DNA of 64,000 bases, from NCBI RefSeq assembly GCF_051401765.1, contig NW_027480422.1:15766001-15830000 (forward strand). Direction: 5' to 3'. Every line of letters begins with the position of its first letter. Positions within the stretch are counted from its first letter, which is position 1. This document shows positions 39,401 through 51,730 of this stretch, one piece after another. Source of the stretch: Calliopsis andreniformis. Taxonomy: Eukaryota > Arthropoda > Insecta > Hymenoptera > Andrenidae. Under the pieces are notes generated by a model. It had not been told where the DNA came from. It saw nothing but the letters and a program-made list of their open reading frames with translations, and did no database searches. A program made the translations under genes and the position numbers.

Positions 39401-41095
39401 AGGCCCTAAATATTCGGTCCGGTGGAGCATCGCCCTAGAGTGAAGCCTAGGTTGCCCGGAACGTAGAAATGACCGTTACTTTCACAATGTTTGCAATCAT
39501 TAATTGTATGCGATGGAAAAAGTGTTGTATTTTTATTTTATTTTATGCTTCTGGCGTTGACGTCTAAGGCCCTAACTACTCGATCTGGTAGAGCAACGCC
39601 CTAGAGTGAAGCCTAGGTTTACCGGAGCGTAGAAATGACCATTATCTTCACACTGTTTGCAATTATTCCTGTTATACTATGGAAAAACTGTTGTATATTT
39701 ATTGTATTTTATGCATCTGGCGTTGACTTCTTAGGCCCTAAATATTCAATCCGGTGGAGCATCGCCCTAGAGTGAGGCCTAGGTTGCCCGGAACGTAGAA
39801 ATGACCGTTACTTTCACAATGTCTGCAATCATTAATTGTATACGATGGAAAAACTGTTGTATTTATATTGTATTTTATGCTTCTGGCGTTGACTTCTTAG
39901 GCCCTAACTGTTCGATCTGGTGTAGCAACGCCGTAGAGTAAAGCCTAGGTTGCCCGGAACGTAGAAATGACCATAACTCTCACACTGGTTGCAATTATCC
40001 GTTTTATACGATGGAAAAGCTGTAGTATTTATATTGTATTTTATGCTTCTGGCGTTGACTTCTAAGGCCCTAACAATTCGATCAGGTAGGGCAACGCCCT
40101 GGAGTGATGCCCAGATTGCCCGAAACGTAGAAGTGACCATTACCTTTACGCTTGTTGCAATTATTCCTGATATACGATGAAAAAACTGCTGTATTTTTAT
40201 TGTATTTTATGCTTGTGGCGTTGACTTCTTAGGCCCTAACTATTCGATCCAGTGGAGCAACGCCCTAGAGTGAAGTCTAGATTGCCCGGAACGTAGAAAT
40301 GACCATTACTTTCACACTGTTTGCAATTATTCATTTTATACGATCGAAATACTGTTGTATTTATATTGTATTTTATTCTTCTGGCATTGACTTTTAAGGC
40401 CCTAACTATTCGATGTGGTGGAGCAACGCCCTAGAGTGAAGCCTAGGTTGCCCGGAACTTAGTAATGACTAATACTTTCACACTGTTTGCAATTATGCAT
40501 TTTATATGATGGAAAAACTGTTGTATTTATATTGTATTTTATGCTTCTGGCGTTGACTTCTTAGGCCCTAGCTATCCGATCTGGTGGAGCAACACCCTAG
40601 AGTGTAGCCTAGGTCGCCCGGAACGTAGAAACGACCATCACTTTCACTCTGGTTGCAATTATTCCTGTTATACGATAGAAAAACTGATCGATTTTTATTG
40701 TACTTTATGCTTCTGGCGTTGACTTCTAACGCCCTATCTATTCGATCTGGTGGAGCAATGCCTCAGAGTTAAGTCTAGGATGCACGTAACGTTGAAATGG
40801 CCATTAGTTTCACACTGGTTGCAATTATTCATTTTATACGGTGGAAAAACTGTTGTATTTGTATTGTATTTTATGCTTCTGGCGTTGTCTTCTTAGGCCC
40901 TAACTGTTCGATCTGGTGGAACAACGCCCTAGAATGAAGCCTAGGTTGCCCGGAACGTAGAAATGACCATTACTTTTACGCTGGTTGCTATTATTCGTTT
41001 TATACGATCGAAAATCTGTTGGATTTTTATTGTATTTTATGCTTCTGGCGTTGACTTCTAAGGCCCTAGCTATTCGATCTGGTGGAGCAAAGCCC
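33461..41095 (+). repeat. 11.1 kb duplication unit, copy 2, shortened to 7.6 kb
   Basis: Colinear with copy 1 in three pieces: 33,461-38,155 with 22,335-27,205; 38,157-39,660 with 30,521-32,050 (offset 7,636 = 46 x 166); and about 40,010-41,095 with about 32,210-33,440. About 3.3 kb (20 monomers) of copy 1 between 27,205 and 30,521 is missing, and the break keeps the monomer phase. Smaller whole-monomer differences include one monomer lost near 37,080 (present at about 25,960-26,125) and one lost near 40,860 (present at about 33,065-33,231). Confidence 0.83.
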
Positions 41096-42245
41096 TAGAG
41101 TGAAGCCTAGGTTGCCAGGAACTTGGAAATGACCATCACTTTCACATTGTTTGCAATTATTCATTTTATACGATGGAAAGACTGTTGTATTTATATTGTA
41201 TTTTATGCTTCTGGCGTTGACTTCTAAGGCCGTAGCTATTCGATTTGGTGGAACAACGCCATAGAGTGAAGCCTCAGTTGCCCGAGCCGTAGAAATGACC
41301 ATTACTTTCACACTGTTTGCAATTATTCATTTTATACGATGGAGAAGCTGTTGTATTTATATTGTATTCTTTTATCCGGGCATTGACATCTACGGCCCTA
41401 CCTATTCGATCTGGTGGAGCAACGCCCTAGAGTCAAGCCTAGGTTGCACGGAACGTTGAAAAGATACATTATTTTCGCACTGATTGCAACTATTCATTTT
41501 ATACGGTGAAAGGTCTGTCGCATTTATATTGTATTTTCTGCTTCTGGCGTTGACTTCTAAGGACGTAGCTATTCGATCTGGTGGAAAGACGACCTAGAAT
41601 GAAGCCAAGGTTGCCCGGAACGTAGAAATGGCCATCACTTTCACACTGTTTGCAATTATTCCTGTTATACGATGGAAAAACTGTTGTATTTATATTGTAT
41701 TTTATGTTTCGGGCGTTGACTTCTAAGGCCCTAACTGTTCGATCTGGTGGAGCAACGCCCTAGAGTGTAGCCTAGGTCGCCCGGAACGTAGAAATGACCA
41801 TCACTTTCACTCTGGTTGCAATTATTCCTGTTATACGATGGAAAAACTGATGCATTTTTATTGTATTTTATGCGCCTGGAGTTGTTTTCTAAGGCTCTAA
41901 CTATCCGACCTGGTGGAGCAACGCCCTAGAGTGAAGCCTAGGTTGCACGGAACGTAGAAATGCCCATTACTTTCACACAGGTTGTAATTATTCCTGTTAT
42001 ACGATGGAACAACTGTTGTATTTTTATTTTATTTTATGCTTCTGGCGTTGACTTCTAAGGCCCTAACTATTCGATCTGGTGGAGCATCGCCCTAGAGTGA
42101 AGCCTAGGTTGCCCGGAACGTAGAAATGACCGTTACTTTCTCAATGTTTGCAATCATTAATTGTATGCGATGGAAAAAGTGTTGTATTTTTATTCTATTT
42201 TACGCTTCTGGCGTTGAAGTCTAAGGCCCTAACTATTCGATCTGG
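38925..42245 (+). repeat. 3,321 bp (20-monomer) tandem duplication, copy 1
   Basis: Begins with the GATCCGGTGGAGCATCGCC monomer and GCAGTTATTCATTTCATACG. The second copy starts at about 42,246 with offset 3,321 (20 x 166 + 1). This unit starts inside copy 2 of the 11.1 kb unit and ends beyond it, so it arose later. It contains about 40,565-40,897, two monomers with GATAGAAAAACTGATCGATT and GCACGTAACGTTGAAATGG, that are absent from its partner. Confidence 0.86.
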
Positions 42246-44835
42246 TGGAGCATCGCCCTAGAGTGAAGCCTAGGTTGCCCGGAACGTAGAAATGGCCGTT
42301 ACTTTCACAATGTTTGCAGTTATTCCTTTCATACGATGGAAAAACTGTTGTATTTATATTGTATTTTATGCTTCTGGCGTTGACTTCTTAGGCCCTAACT
42401 GTTCCATCTGGTAGAACAACGACCTAGAATGAAGCCAAGGTTGCCCGGAGTGTAGAAATGGCCATCACTTTCACACTGGTTTCAATTATTCATGCTATAC
42501 GATGGAAAAGCTGTTGTATTTATATTGTATTTTATGCTTCTGACGTTGACTTCTAAGGCCCTAACAATTCGATCTGGTAGGGCAACGCCCTCGAGTGATG
42601 CCTAGATTGCCCGGATCGTAGAAATGACCATTACCTTTACGCTTGTTGCAATTATTCCTGATATACGATGAAAAAACTGCTGTATTTTTATTGTACTTTA
42701 TGCTTGTGGCGTTGACTTCTTAGGCTCTAAATATTCGGTCCGGTGGAGCATCGCCCTAGAGTGAAGCCTAGGTTGCCCGGAACGTAGAAATGACCGTTAC
42801 TTTCACAATGTTTGCAATCATTAATTGTATGCGATGGAAAAAGTGTTGTATTTTTATTTTATTTTATGCTTCTGGCGTTGACGTCTAAGGCCCTAACTAC
42901 TCGATCTGGTAGAGCAACGCCCTAGAGTGAAGCCTAGGTTTACCGGAGCGTAGAAATGACCATTATCTTCACACTGTTTGCAATTATTCCTGTTATACTA
43001 TGGAAAAACTGTTGTATATTTATTGTATTTTATGCATCTGGCGTTGACTTCTTAGGCCCTAAATATTCAATCCGGTGGAGCATCGCCCTAGAGTGAGGCC
43101 TAGGTTGCCCGGAACGTAGAAATGACCGTTACTTTCACAATGTCTGCAATCATTAATTGTATACGATGGAAAAGCTGTTGTATTTATATTGCATTTTATG
43201 CTTCTGGCGTTGACTTCTTAGGCCCTAACTGTTCGATCTGGTGTAGCAACGCCGTAGAGTAAAGCCTAGGTTGCCCGGAACGTAGAAATGACCATAACTC
43301 TCACACTGGTTGCAATTATCCGTTTTATACGATGGAAAAGCTGTAGTATTTATATTGTATTTTATGCTTCTGGCGTTGACTTCTAAGGCCCTAACAATTC
43401 GATCTGGTAGGGCAACGCCCTGGAGTGATGCCCAGATTGCCCGAAACGTAGAAGTGACCATTACCTTTACGCTTGTTGCAATTATTCCTGATATACGATG
43501 AAAAAACTGCTGTATTTTTATTGTATTTTATGCTTGTGGCGTTGACTTCTTAGGCCCTATCTATTCGATCCAGTGGAGCAACGCCCTAGAGTGAAGTCTA
43601 GATTGCCCGGAACGTAGAAATGACCATTACTTTCACACTGTTTGCAATTATTCATTTTATACGATCGAAATACTGTTGTATTTATATTGTATTTTATTCT
43701 TCTGGCATTGACTTTTAAGGCCCTAACTATTCGATGTGGTGGAGCAACGCCCTAGAGTGAAGCCTAGGTTGCCCGGAACTTAGTAATGACTAATACTTTC
43801 ACACTGTTTGCAATTATGCATTTTATATGATGGAAAAACTGTTGTATTTATATTGTATTTTATGCTTCTGGCGTTGACTTCTTAGGCCCTAACTGTTCGA
43901 TCTGGTGGAACAACGCCCTAGAATGAAGCCTAGGTTGCCCGGAACGTAGAAATGACCATTACTTTTACGCTGGTTGCTATTATTCGTTTTATACGATGGA
44001 AAATCTGTTGGATTTTTATTGTATTTTATGCTTCTGGCGTTGACTTCTAAGGCCCTAGCTATTCGATCTGGTGGAGCAAAGCCCTAGAGTGAAGCCTAGG
44101 TTGCCAGGAACTTGGAAATGACCATCACTTTCACATTGTTTGCAATTATTCATTTTATACGATGGAAAGACTGTTGTATTTATATTGTATTTTATGCTTC
44201 TGGCGTTGACATCTAAGGCCGTAGCTATTCGATCTGGTGGAACAACGCCATAGAGTGAAGCCTCAGTTGCCCGAGCCGTAGAAATGACCATTACTTTCAC
44301 ACTGTTTGCAATTATTCATTTTATACGATGGAGAAGCTGTTGTATTTATATTGTATTCTTTTATCCGGGCATTGACATCTACGGCCCTACCTATTCGATC
44401 TGGTGGAGCAACGCCCTAGAGTCAAGCCTAGGTTGCACGGAACGTTGAAAAGATACATTATTTTCGCGCTGATTGCAACTATTCATTTTATACGGTGAAA
44501 GGTCTGTCGCATTTATATTGTATTTTATGCTTCTGGCGTTGACTTCTAAGGACGTAGCTATTCGATCTGGTGGAAAGACGACCTAGAATGAAGCCAAGGT
44601 TGCCCGGAACGTAGAAATGGCCATCACTTTCACACTGTTTGCAATTATTCCTGTTATACGATGGAAAAACTGTTGTATTTATATTGTATTTTATGTTTCG
44701 GGCGTTGACTTCTAAGGCCCTAACTGTTCGATCTGGTGGAGCAACGCCCTAGAGTGTAGCCTAGGTCGCCCGGAACGTAGAAATGACCATCACTTTCACT
44801 CTGGTTGCAATTATTCCTGTTATACGATGGAAGAA
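42246..44835 (+). repeat. 3,321 bp tandem duplication, copy 2 (16 monomers)
   Basis: Matches 38,925-40,565 at offset 3,321 and 40,897 to about 41,830 at offset 2,989 (18 x 166 + 1). Exactly two monomers (332 bp) are therefore missing. Differences from copy 1 are rare single bases, for example GATTTGGTGGAACAACG in copy 1 (about 41,242) against GATCTGGTGGAACAACG here. Similarity ends near 44,835, where GAAGAACTGTTG replaces GAAAAACTGATG. Confidence 0.86.
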
Positions 44836-47800
44836 CTGTTGTATTTATATTGTATTTTATGCTTCTGGCGTTGACTTCTATGGCCGTAGCTAATCGTTGT
44901 GGTGGAGCAATGCCCTAGAGTGCAGCCTGTGTTGCACGGAACGTATAAATGACCATAAGTTTCACTCTGGTTGCAATCATTCGTTTTATACAATGGAAAA
45001 ACTGTTCTATTAATTTTGTATTTTATGCTTCGGGCGTTGACTTCTAAGGGCCTAGCTATTCGATCTGGTGGAGCAACGTCCTAGAGTGTAGCCTAGGTCG
45101 CCCGGAACGTAGAAATGGCCATCACTTTCAATCTGGTTGCAATTATTCCTGTTATACGATGGAAAAACTGTTGTATTTTTATTTTATTTTATGCTTCTGG
45201 CGTTGACTTCTAAGGCCCTAGCTATTCGATCTGGCGGAGCAACGCCCTAGAGTGAAGCCTAGGTTGCACGGAACGTAGAAATGCCCATTACTTTCACACA
45301 GGTTGTAATTATTCCTGTTATACGATGGCACAACTGTTGTATTTTTATTTTATTTTATGCTTCTGGCGTTGACTTCTAAGGCCGTAGCTGTTCGATGTGG
45401 TGGAGCAACGCCCTAGAGTGAAGCCTAGGTTGCACGAAACGTAGAAATGACCATAACTTAAACACTGGATGCAATTATCCGTTTTATACGATGGAAAAAC
45501 TGTTGTATTTATTTTGTATTTGGTGCTTCTGGCGGTGACTTCTTAGGCCCTCACTATTGGATCTGGTGGAACAACGACCTAGAGTGAAGCCTGGGTTGCC
45601 CGGAACGTAGAAATGACCATCACTTTCACACTTGTTGCAATTACTCCTGTTATACGATGGAAAAACTGTTATATCTTTATCGTATTTTATGCTTCGGGCA
45701 TTGACTTCTATGGCCCTACCTCTTCGATCTGGTGGAGCAACGCCCTAGAGTGAAGCCTAGGTTGCCCCGAACGTTGAAATGACCATAACTTTCGTACTGG
45801 TTGCAATTATTCGTTTTATACGATGGAAAAACTGTTGTATTTAAACTGTATTTTATGCTTCGGGCGTTGACTTCTAAGGCCCTAGCTATTCGATTTGTTG
45901 GAGCAACGCCCTAGAGTGTAGCCTAGGTTGCCCGGAACGTAGATATGACCATAACTTTCACACTGGTTGCAATTATTCGTTTTATGCAATGGAAAAACTG
46001 TTCTATTAATTTTGTATTTAATGCTTCGGGCGTTGACTTCTAAGGCCCTAACTATTCGATCTGGTGGAGAAACGCCCTATAGTGAAGCCTAGGTAGCCCG
46101 GAACGTAGAAATGGCGACCACTTTCGCACTGGTTGCAATTATTCGTTTTAGACGATGGAAAAACTATTGTATTTATTTTGTATTTTATGCCTCTGGCGTT
46201 GACTTCTTAGGCCCTAACTATTCGATCAGGTGGACCAACGCCCCAGAGTGTAGCCTAGGTTGCTCGGAACGTAGATATGACCATAACTTTCACACTGGTT
46301 GCAATTATACGTTTTATACGATGGAAAGACTGTTGTATTTATTTTGTACTTTAAGCTTCTGGCGATGATTTCTAAGGTCCTAACTCTTCGATCTGGTGGA
46401 GCGTAGCCTCAGAGCTAAGTCTAGGTAGCCCGGAACGTAGAAATGACCATTACCATCACACTGGTTGCAATTATTCCTGCTATACGGTGGAAAAACAGTT
46501 GTATCTTCATTGTATTTTATGCTTCGGGCGCTGACTTCTAAGACCCTAAATATTCGATCTGGCGGAGCACCACCCTAGAGTGAAGCCTAGGATGCGCAGA
46601 ACATGGAAAAGACCATTACCTTCACACTGGTTGCAATTACTCCTGTTATACGATGTAAAAGCCGTTGCATCTTTGTTGTATTTTATGCTTCGGGCGCCGA
46701 CGTCTAAGGACCTAGCTATTCGATCTGTTGGAGCAACGCCCCGGAGCGAAGACTAGGTTGCCCGGAACGTAGAAATGACCATTACCTTCACAGTAGATGC
46801 AATTATTCCTGTTATACGATGGAAAAACTGTGGTACTTTTCTTCTATTTTAGGCTTCAGGCGTTTACTTCTAAGGCCGTAGCCATTCGATGTGGTGGAGC
46901 TACGCCCTAGAGTGAAGCCTAGGTTGTCCGGAACGTAGAAATGGCCATTACTTTCCCACTGTAAGCAATTATTCATTTTATACGATGGCAAAGCTGATGT
47001 ACTTATATTGTATTTAATTCTTCTGGCGTTGATTTCTAAGTCCCTAGCTATTCGATCTGGTGGAGCAACGCCCTAGAGTGTTGCCTAGGTTGCCCGGGAC
47101 GTGGAAATGGCCATCGCTTTCACACTGGTTGCAATTATTCGTTTTATGCAGTGGAAAAACTGTTCTATTAATTTTGTATTTAATGCTTCGGGCGTTGACT
47201 TCTAAGGCCCTAACTATTCGATCTGGTGGAGCAACTCCCTATAGTGAAGCCTAGGTAGCCGGAACGTAGAAATGACCATCACTATCAATCTGGTTGCAAT
47301 TATTCCTGTTATACGATGGAAAAACAGATTTATCTTTATTGTATTTTATGCGTCGGGCGTTCACTTCTAAGGCCCTAGCTATTCGATTTGGTGGAGCAAC
47401 GCCCTAGAGTGAAGCCTAGGTTGCACGGAACGTAGAAATGGCCATCACTATCACACTTGTTGCAATTACTCCTGTTATACGATGGAAAAACTGTTATATC
47501 TTTAACGTATTTTATGCTTCGGGCATTGACTTCTATGGCTCTACCTCTTCGATCTGGTGGAGCAACGCCCTAGATTCAAGCCTAGATTACCCGTAACGTA
47601 GATATGACCATTACTTTCACACTGGTTGCAATTATTCGTCTTATACGATGGAAGAACTGTTGTATTTATATTGTATTTTATGTTTCGGGCGCTGACTTCT
47701 AAGGCCCTAGCTATTCGATCTGGTGGAGCAACGCCCTAGAGTCAAGACTAGGTTGCCCGGAACGCAGAAATGACCGTTACTATCACAATGTTTGCAATTA

Positions 47801-50800
47801 TTCATTGTATACGATGGAAAAACTGTTGTATTTATATAGTATTTTATGCTTCGGGCGTTGACTTCTAAGGCCCTAGCTATTCCATTTGGTGGAGCAACGC
47901 CCTAGAGTGGAGCCTAGGTTGCCTGAAGCGTAGAAATGTCCATTACTTTCACAGTGGTTGCAATTATTCATGCTATACGATGGAAAAGATGTTGTATTTA
48001 TATTGTATTTTATGCTTCAGGCGTTGACTTCTAAGGGCGTAGCTATTCGATGTGGTGGAGAAACGCCCTAGAGTGAAGCCTAGGTTGCGCGGAAAGTAGA
48101 AATGACCATTACCTCCACACTGTTTGCAATTATTCATTTTATACAATGGAGAAACTGTTGTATTTATATTGTTTTTTATAGTTATGGCGTTGACTTCTAA
48201 GGCCGTAGCTATTCGATGTGGTGGAGCAATGCCCTAGAGTGAAGCCTAGGATGCCCGCAACGTAGAAATGACCATATTTTTCACACTGTTTGCAATTATT
48301 CCTGTTATACGATTGAAAAACTGTTGTATTTATATTGTATTTTATGCTTCTGGCGTTGACTTCTAAGGCGGCAGCTATTCGATGTGGTGGAGCAACGCCC
48401 TAGAGTGAAGCCTAGGTTGCCCGGAACGTAGAAATGACCATAGCTTTCACACTGTTTGCGATTATTCATTTTACACGACGGTAAAACTGTTGTACATATA
48501 TCGTATTTTATGCTTCTGGCGTTGACTTGTTAGGCCCTAACTATTCGATCAGGTGGAGCAACGCCCTAGGGTGAAGCCTAGGTTGCCCGGAACGTAGAAA
48601 TGACCATAACTTTCATACTGGTTGCAATTATTCGTTTTATACGATGGAAAAAATGTTCTATTTATTTTGTATTTTATGCTTCGGGCGTTGACTTATATGG
48701 CCCTAACTATTCGATCTGGTGGAGCAACGCCCTAGAGTGAAGCCTAGGTTGCCCGGAATGTAGAAATGACCAACACTTTCATACTGTTTGCAATTATTCC
48801 TGTCATACGATGGAAAAACTGCTGTATTTATATTGTGTTTTATGCTCCTGGAGTTGACTTCTGGGGCCGTAGGTATTCGACGTGGTGGAGCAACGCCCTA
48901 GAGTGAAACCTTGATTGCCCGGAACGTAGAAACGACCGTTACCTTCACGGTTGTTGCAATTATTCATGTTATACGATGGAAAAACTGTTGTACATATATC
49001 GTATTTTATGCTTCTGGCATTGACTTCTTAGGTCCTAACTATTGGATCAGGTGGAGCAACGCCCTGGGGTGAAACCTAGGTTGCGCGGAACGTAGGAAAG
49101 ATCATAGATTTCACACTGCTTTCAATTATTCGTGTTATACGATGGAAAAACCGTTCTATTTATTTTGTATTTTATGCTTCGGACGTTGTCTTCTAAGGCC
49201 CTAACTATTCGATCTGGAGGAGTAACGCTCTAGGGTGAAGCCTAGGTTGCCCGGAACGTAGAAATGACCATTACCTTCACACTGCTTGCAATTATACATT
49301 TTATACGATGGAAAAGCTGTTGTACTTAGGTTGTATTTTATTCTTCTGGCGTTGAATTCTAACTCGCTAGCTATTTGATCTGATGGAGCAACGCCCTAGG
49401 GTGAAGCCTAGGTTACCCGGAACATGGAAATGACCATAACTTTCACACTCGTTGCAATTATCCTTTTTATACAATGGAAAAACTGTTGTATTTATTTTGC
49501 ATTTTATGCTTCTGGCGTTCACTTCTTAGGCCCTAACTATTCGATCTGATTGACCAACCTCCTAGAGTGAAGCCTAGGTTGCCCGGAACGTAGAAATGAC
49601 CATCATCTTCTCTCTGGTTACAATTAATCCTTTTATACGATGGAAAAACTGTTGTATTTATATTGTATTTTATGCTTCTGGCGTTGACTTCGAAGGCCCT
49701 AACTATTGGATCTGGTGGAGCAACGCCCTACAGTGATCCCTAGGCTGCGCGCAACGTAGAAATGGCCATTACTTTCACATTGGTTGCAATTATTCTTTTT
49801 ATACGATAGAAAAACTGTTGTATTTTTAATGTATTTTATGCCTCTGGAGCTGTTTTCTAAGGCCCTAACTATTCGACCTGGTGGAGCAACGCCCTAGAGT
49901 GAAGCCTCGGTTGCACGGAACGTAGAAATGCCCATTACTTTCACACTGGTTGTAATTATTCCTGTTATACGATGGAATAACTGTTGTATTTTTATTGTAT
50001 TTTATGCTTCTGGCGTTGACTTCTTAGGCCCTAACTATTCGATCTGGTGCAACAACGCCCTAGACTGTAACCTAGGTTGCCCGGAACGTAGAAATGACCT
50101 TTAATTTCACACTGGCTGCAATTATTCCTGTTATACGATGGAAAAGGTGTTGTATTTATATTGTACTTTATGCTTCGGGCGTTGAATTCTAAGTCCCTAA
50201 CTATTCGACCTGTTGGAGCAACGCCCTAGAGTGAAGCCTAGGTTGCGCGGAACGTAGAAATGACCGTTACTTTCACACTGTTTGCAAATATACATTATGT
50301 ACGATGGAAAAGCTGTGTATTTATATTGTGTTTTATGCTTCTGGCGTTGACTTCTTAGGCCCTAACTATTCGATCTGGTGGAGCACCGCCCTGTAGTGAA
50401 GCCTAGGTTGTCCGATGCCTAGAAAAGACCATTACTTTCACACTGTTTGTAATTATTCATTTTATACGATGGAAAAACTGTTGTACTTATATTGTATTTT
50501 ATGCTTCTGGAGTTGACTTCTTAGGCCCTAACTATTCGATCTGGTGGAACAAATCCGTAGAGTTAAGCCTAGGTTGCCCGGAACGTAGAAATGACCATTA
50601 CCTTCACACTGCTTGCAATTATACATTTTATACGATGGAAAAACTGTTGTACTTATGTTGTATTTTATGCTTCTGGAGTTGACTTCTTAGGCCCTAACTA
50701 TTCGATCTGGTGGATCAACGCCCTAGAGTGAAGCCTAGGTTGCCCGGAACGTAGAAATGACCATTACCTTCACACTGTTTGCTATTATTCATTTTATACG

Positions 50801-51730
50801 ATTGTAAAAATGTTGTACTTATGTTGTATTTTATTCTTCTGGCGTTGAATTCAAAGATCCTATCTATTCGATCTGGTGGAGCAATGCGCTGGAGTTAAGG
50901 CTAGGTTGCCCGGAATGTAGAAATGACCATAACTTTCACACTGTTTGCAATCACTCATTTTATTCGATGGAAAAGCTGTTGTATTTATATTGTATTTTAT
51001 GCTTCTGGAGTTGACTTCTAAGGCCGCAGCTATTCAATGTGATGGAGCAACGCCCTGGAGTGAAGCCTGGGTTGCCCGGAAACTGGAAATGACCATTACC
51101 TTCACACTGGTTGCAATCATTCCTTTTATACGATGGAAAAACTGTTGTATTTTTATTGTATTTTATGCTTCTGGCGTTGAATTCTAAGTCCCTAACTATT
51201 GGATCAGGTGGAGCAACGCCCTGGGGTGAAACCTAGGTTGCGAGGAACGCAGGAAAGATCATAGCTTTCACACTGCTTTCAATTATTCGTGTTATACAAT
51301 GGAAAAACTGTTCTATATATTTTGTATTTTATGCTTCGGGCGTTGACTTCTAAGACCCTAACTATTCGATCTGGTGGAGCAACGCCCAAGACTGAAGCCT
51401 AGGTTGCCAGGTACGTAGAAATGACCAGTACTTTCACACTGGTTGCAATTATTCGTTCTATACAACGGAAAAACTGTTCCATTTATTTTATATTTGGTGC
51501 TTCTGGCGTTGACTTCTTAGGCCCTAACTGTTAGATGTGGAGGACCAACGCCCTAGAGTGAAGCCTAGGTTGCGCGGAACGTAGAAATGGCCATATCTTT
51601 CAGACTGGTAGCAATTATTCCTGTTATACGATGAAAAAAATGTTGTATTTTTATTGTATTTTATGCTTCAGGCGTTGACTTCTAAGGCCCTAACTATTCG
51701 CTCTGGTGGAACAACGCCCTAGGGTGAAGC
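44836..51730 (+). repeat. Diverged, mostly single-monomer satellite
   Basis: About 41 monomers that differ more from one another than elsewhere, with only traces of higher order. About 46,000-46,100 resembles 47,160-47,260 (offset 1,162, seven monomers; TTCTATTAATTTTGTATTTA). About 45,630-45,730 resembles 47,457-47,555 (CTGTTATATC, CTACCTCTTCGATC). About 49,040-49,200 resembles 51,197-51,360 (GAAAGATCAT, CACTGCTTTCAATT). The GCACGGAACG monomer near 45,270 resembles that near 41,945. Nothing other than satellite is present. Confidence 0.8.
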
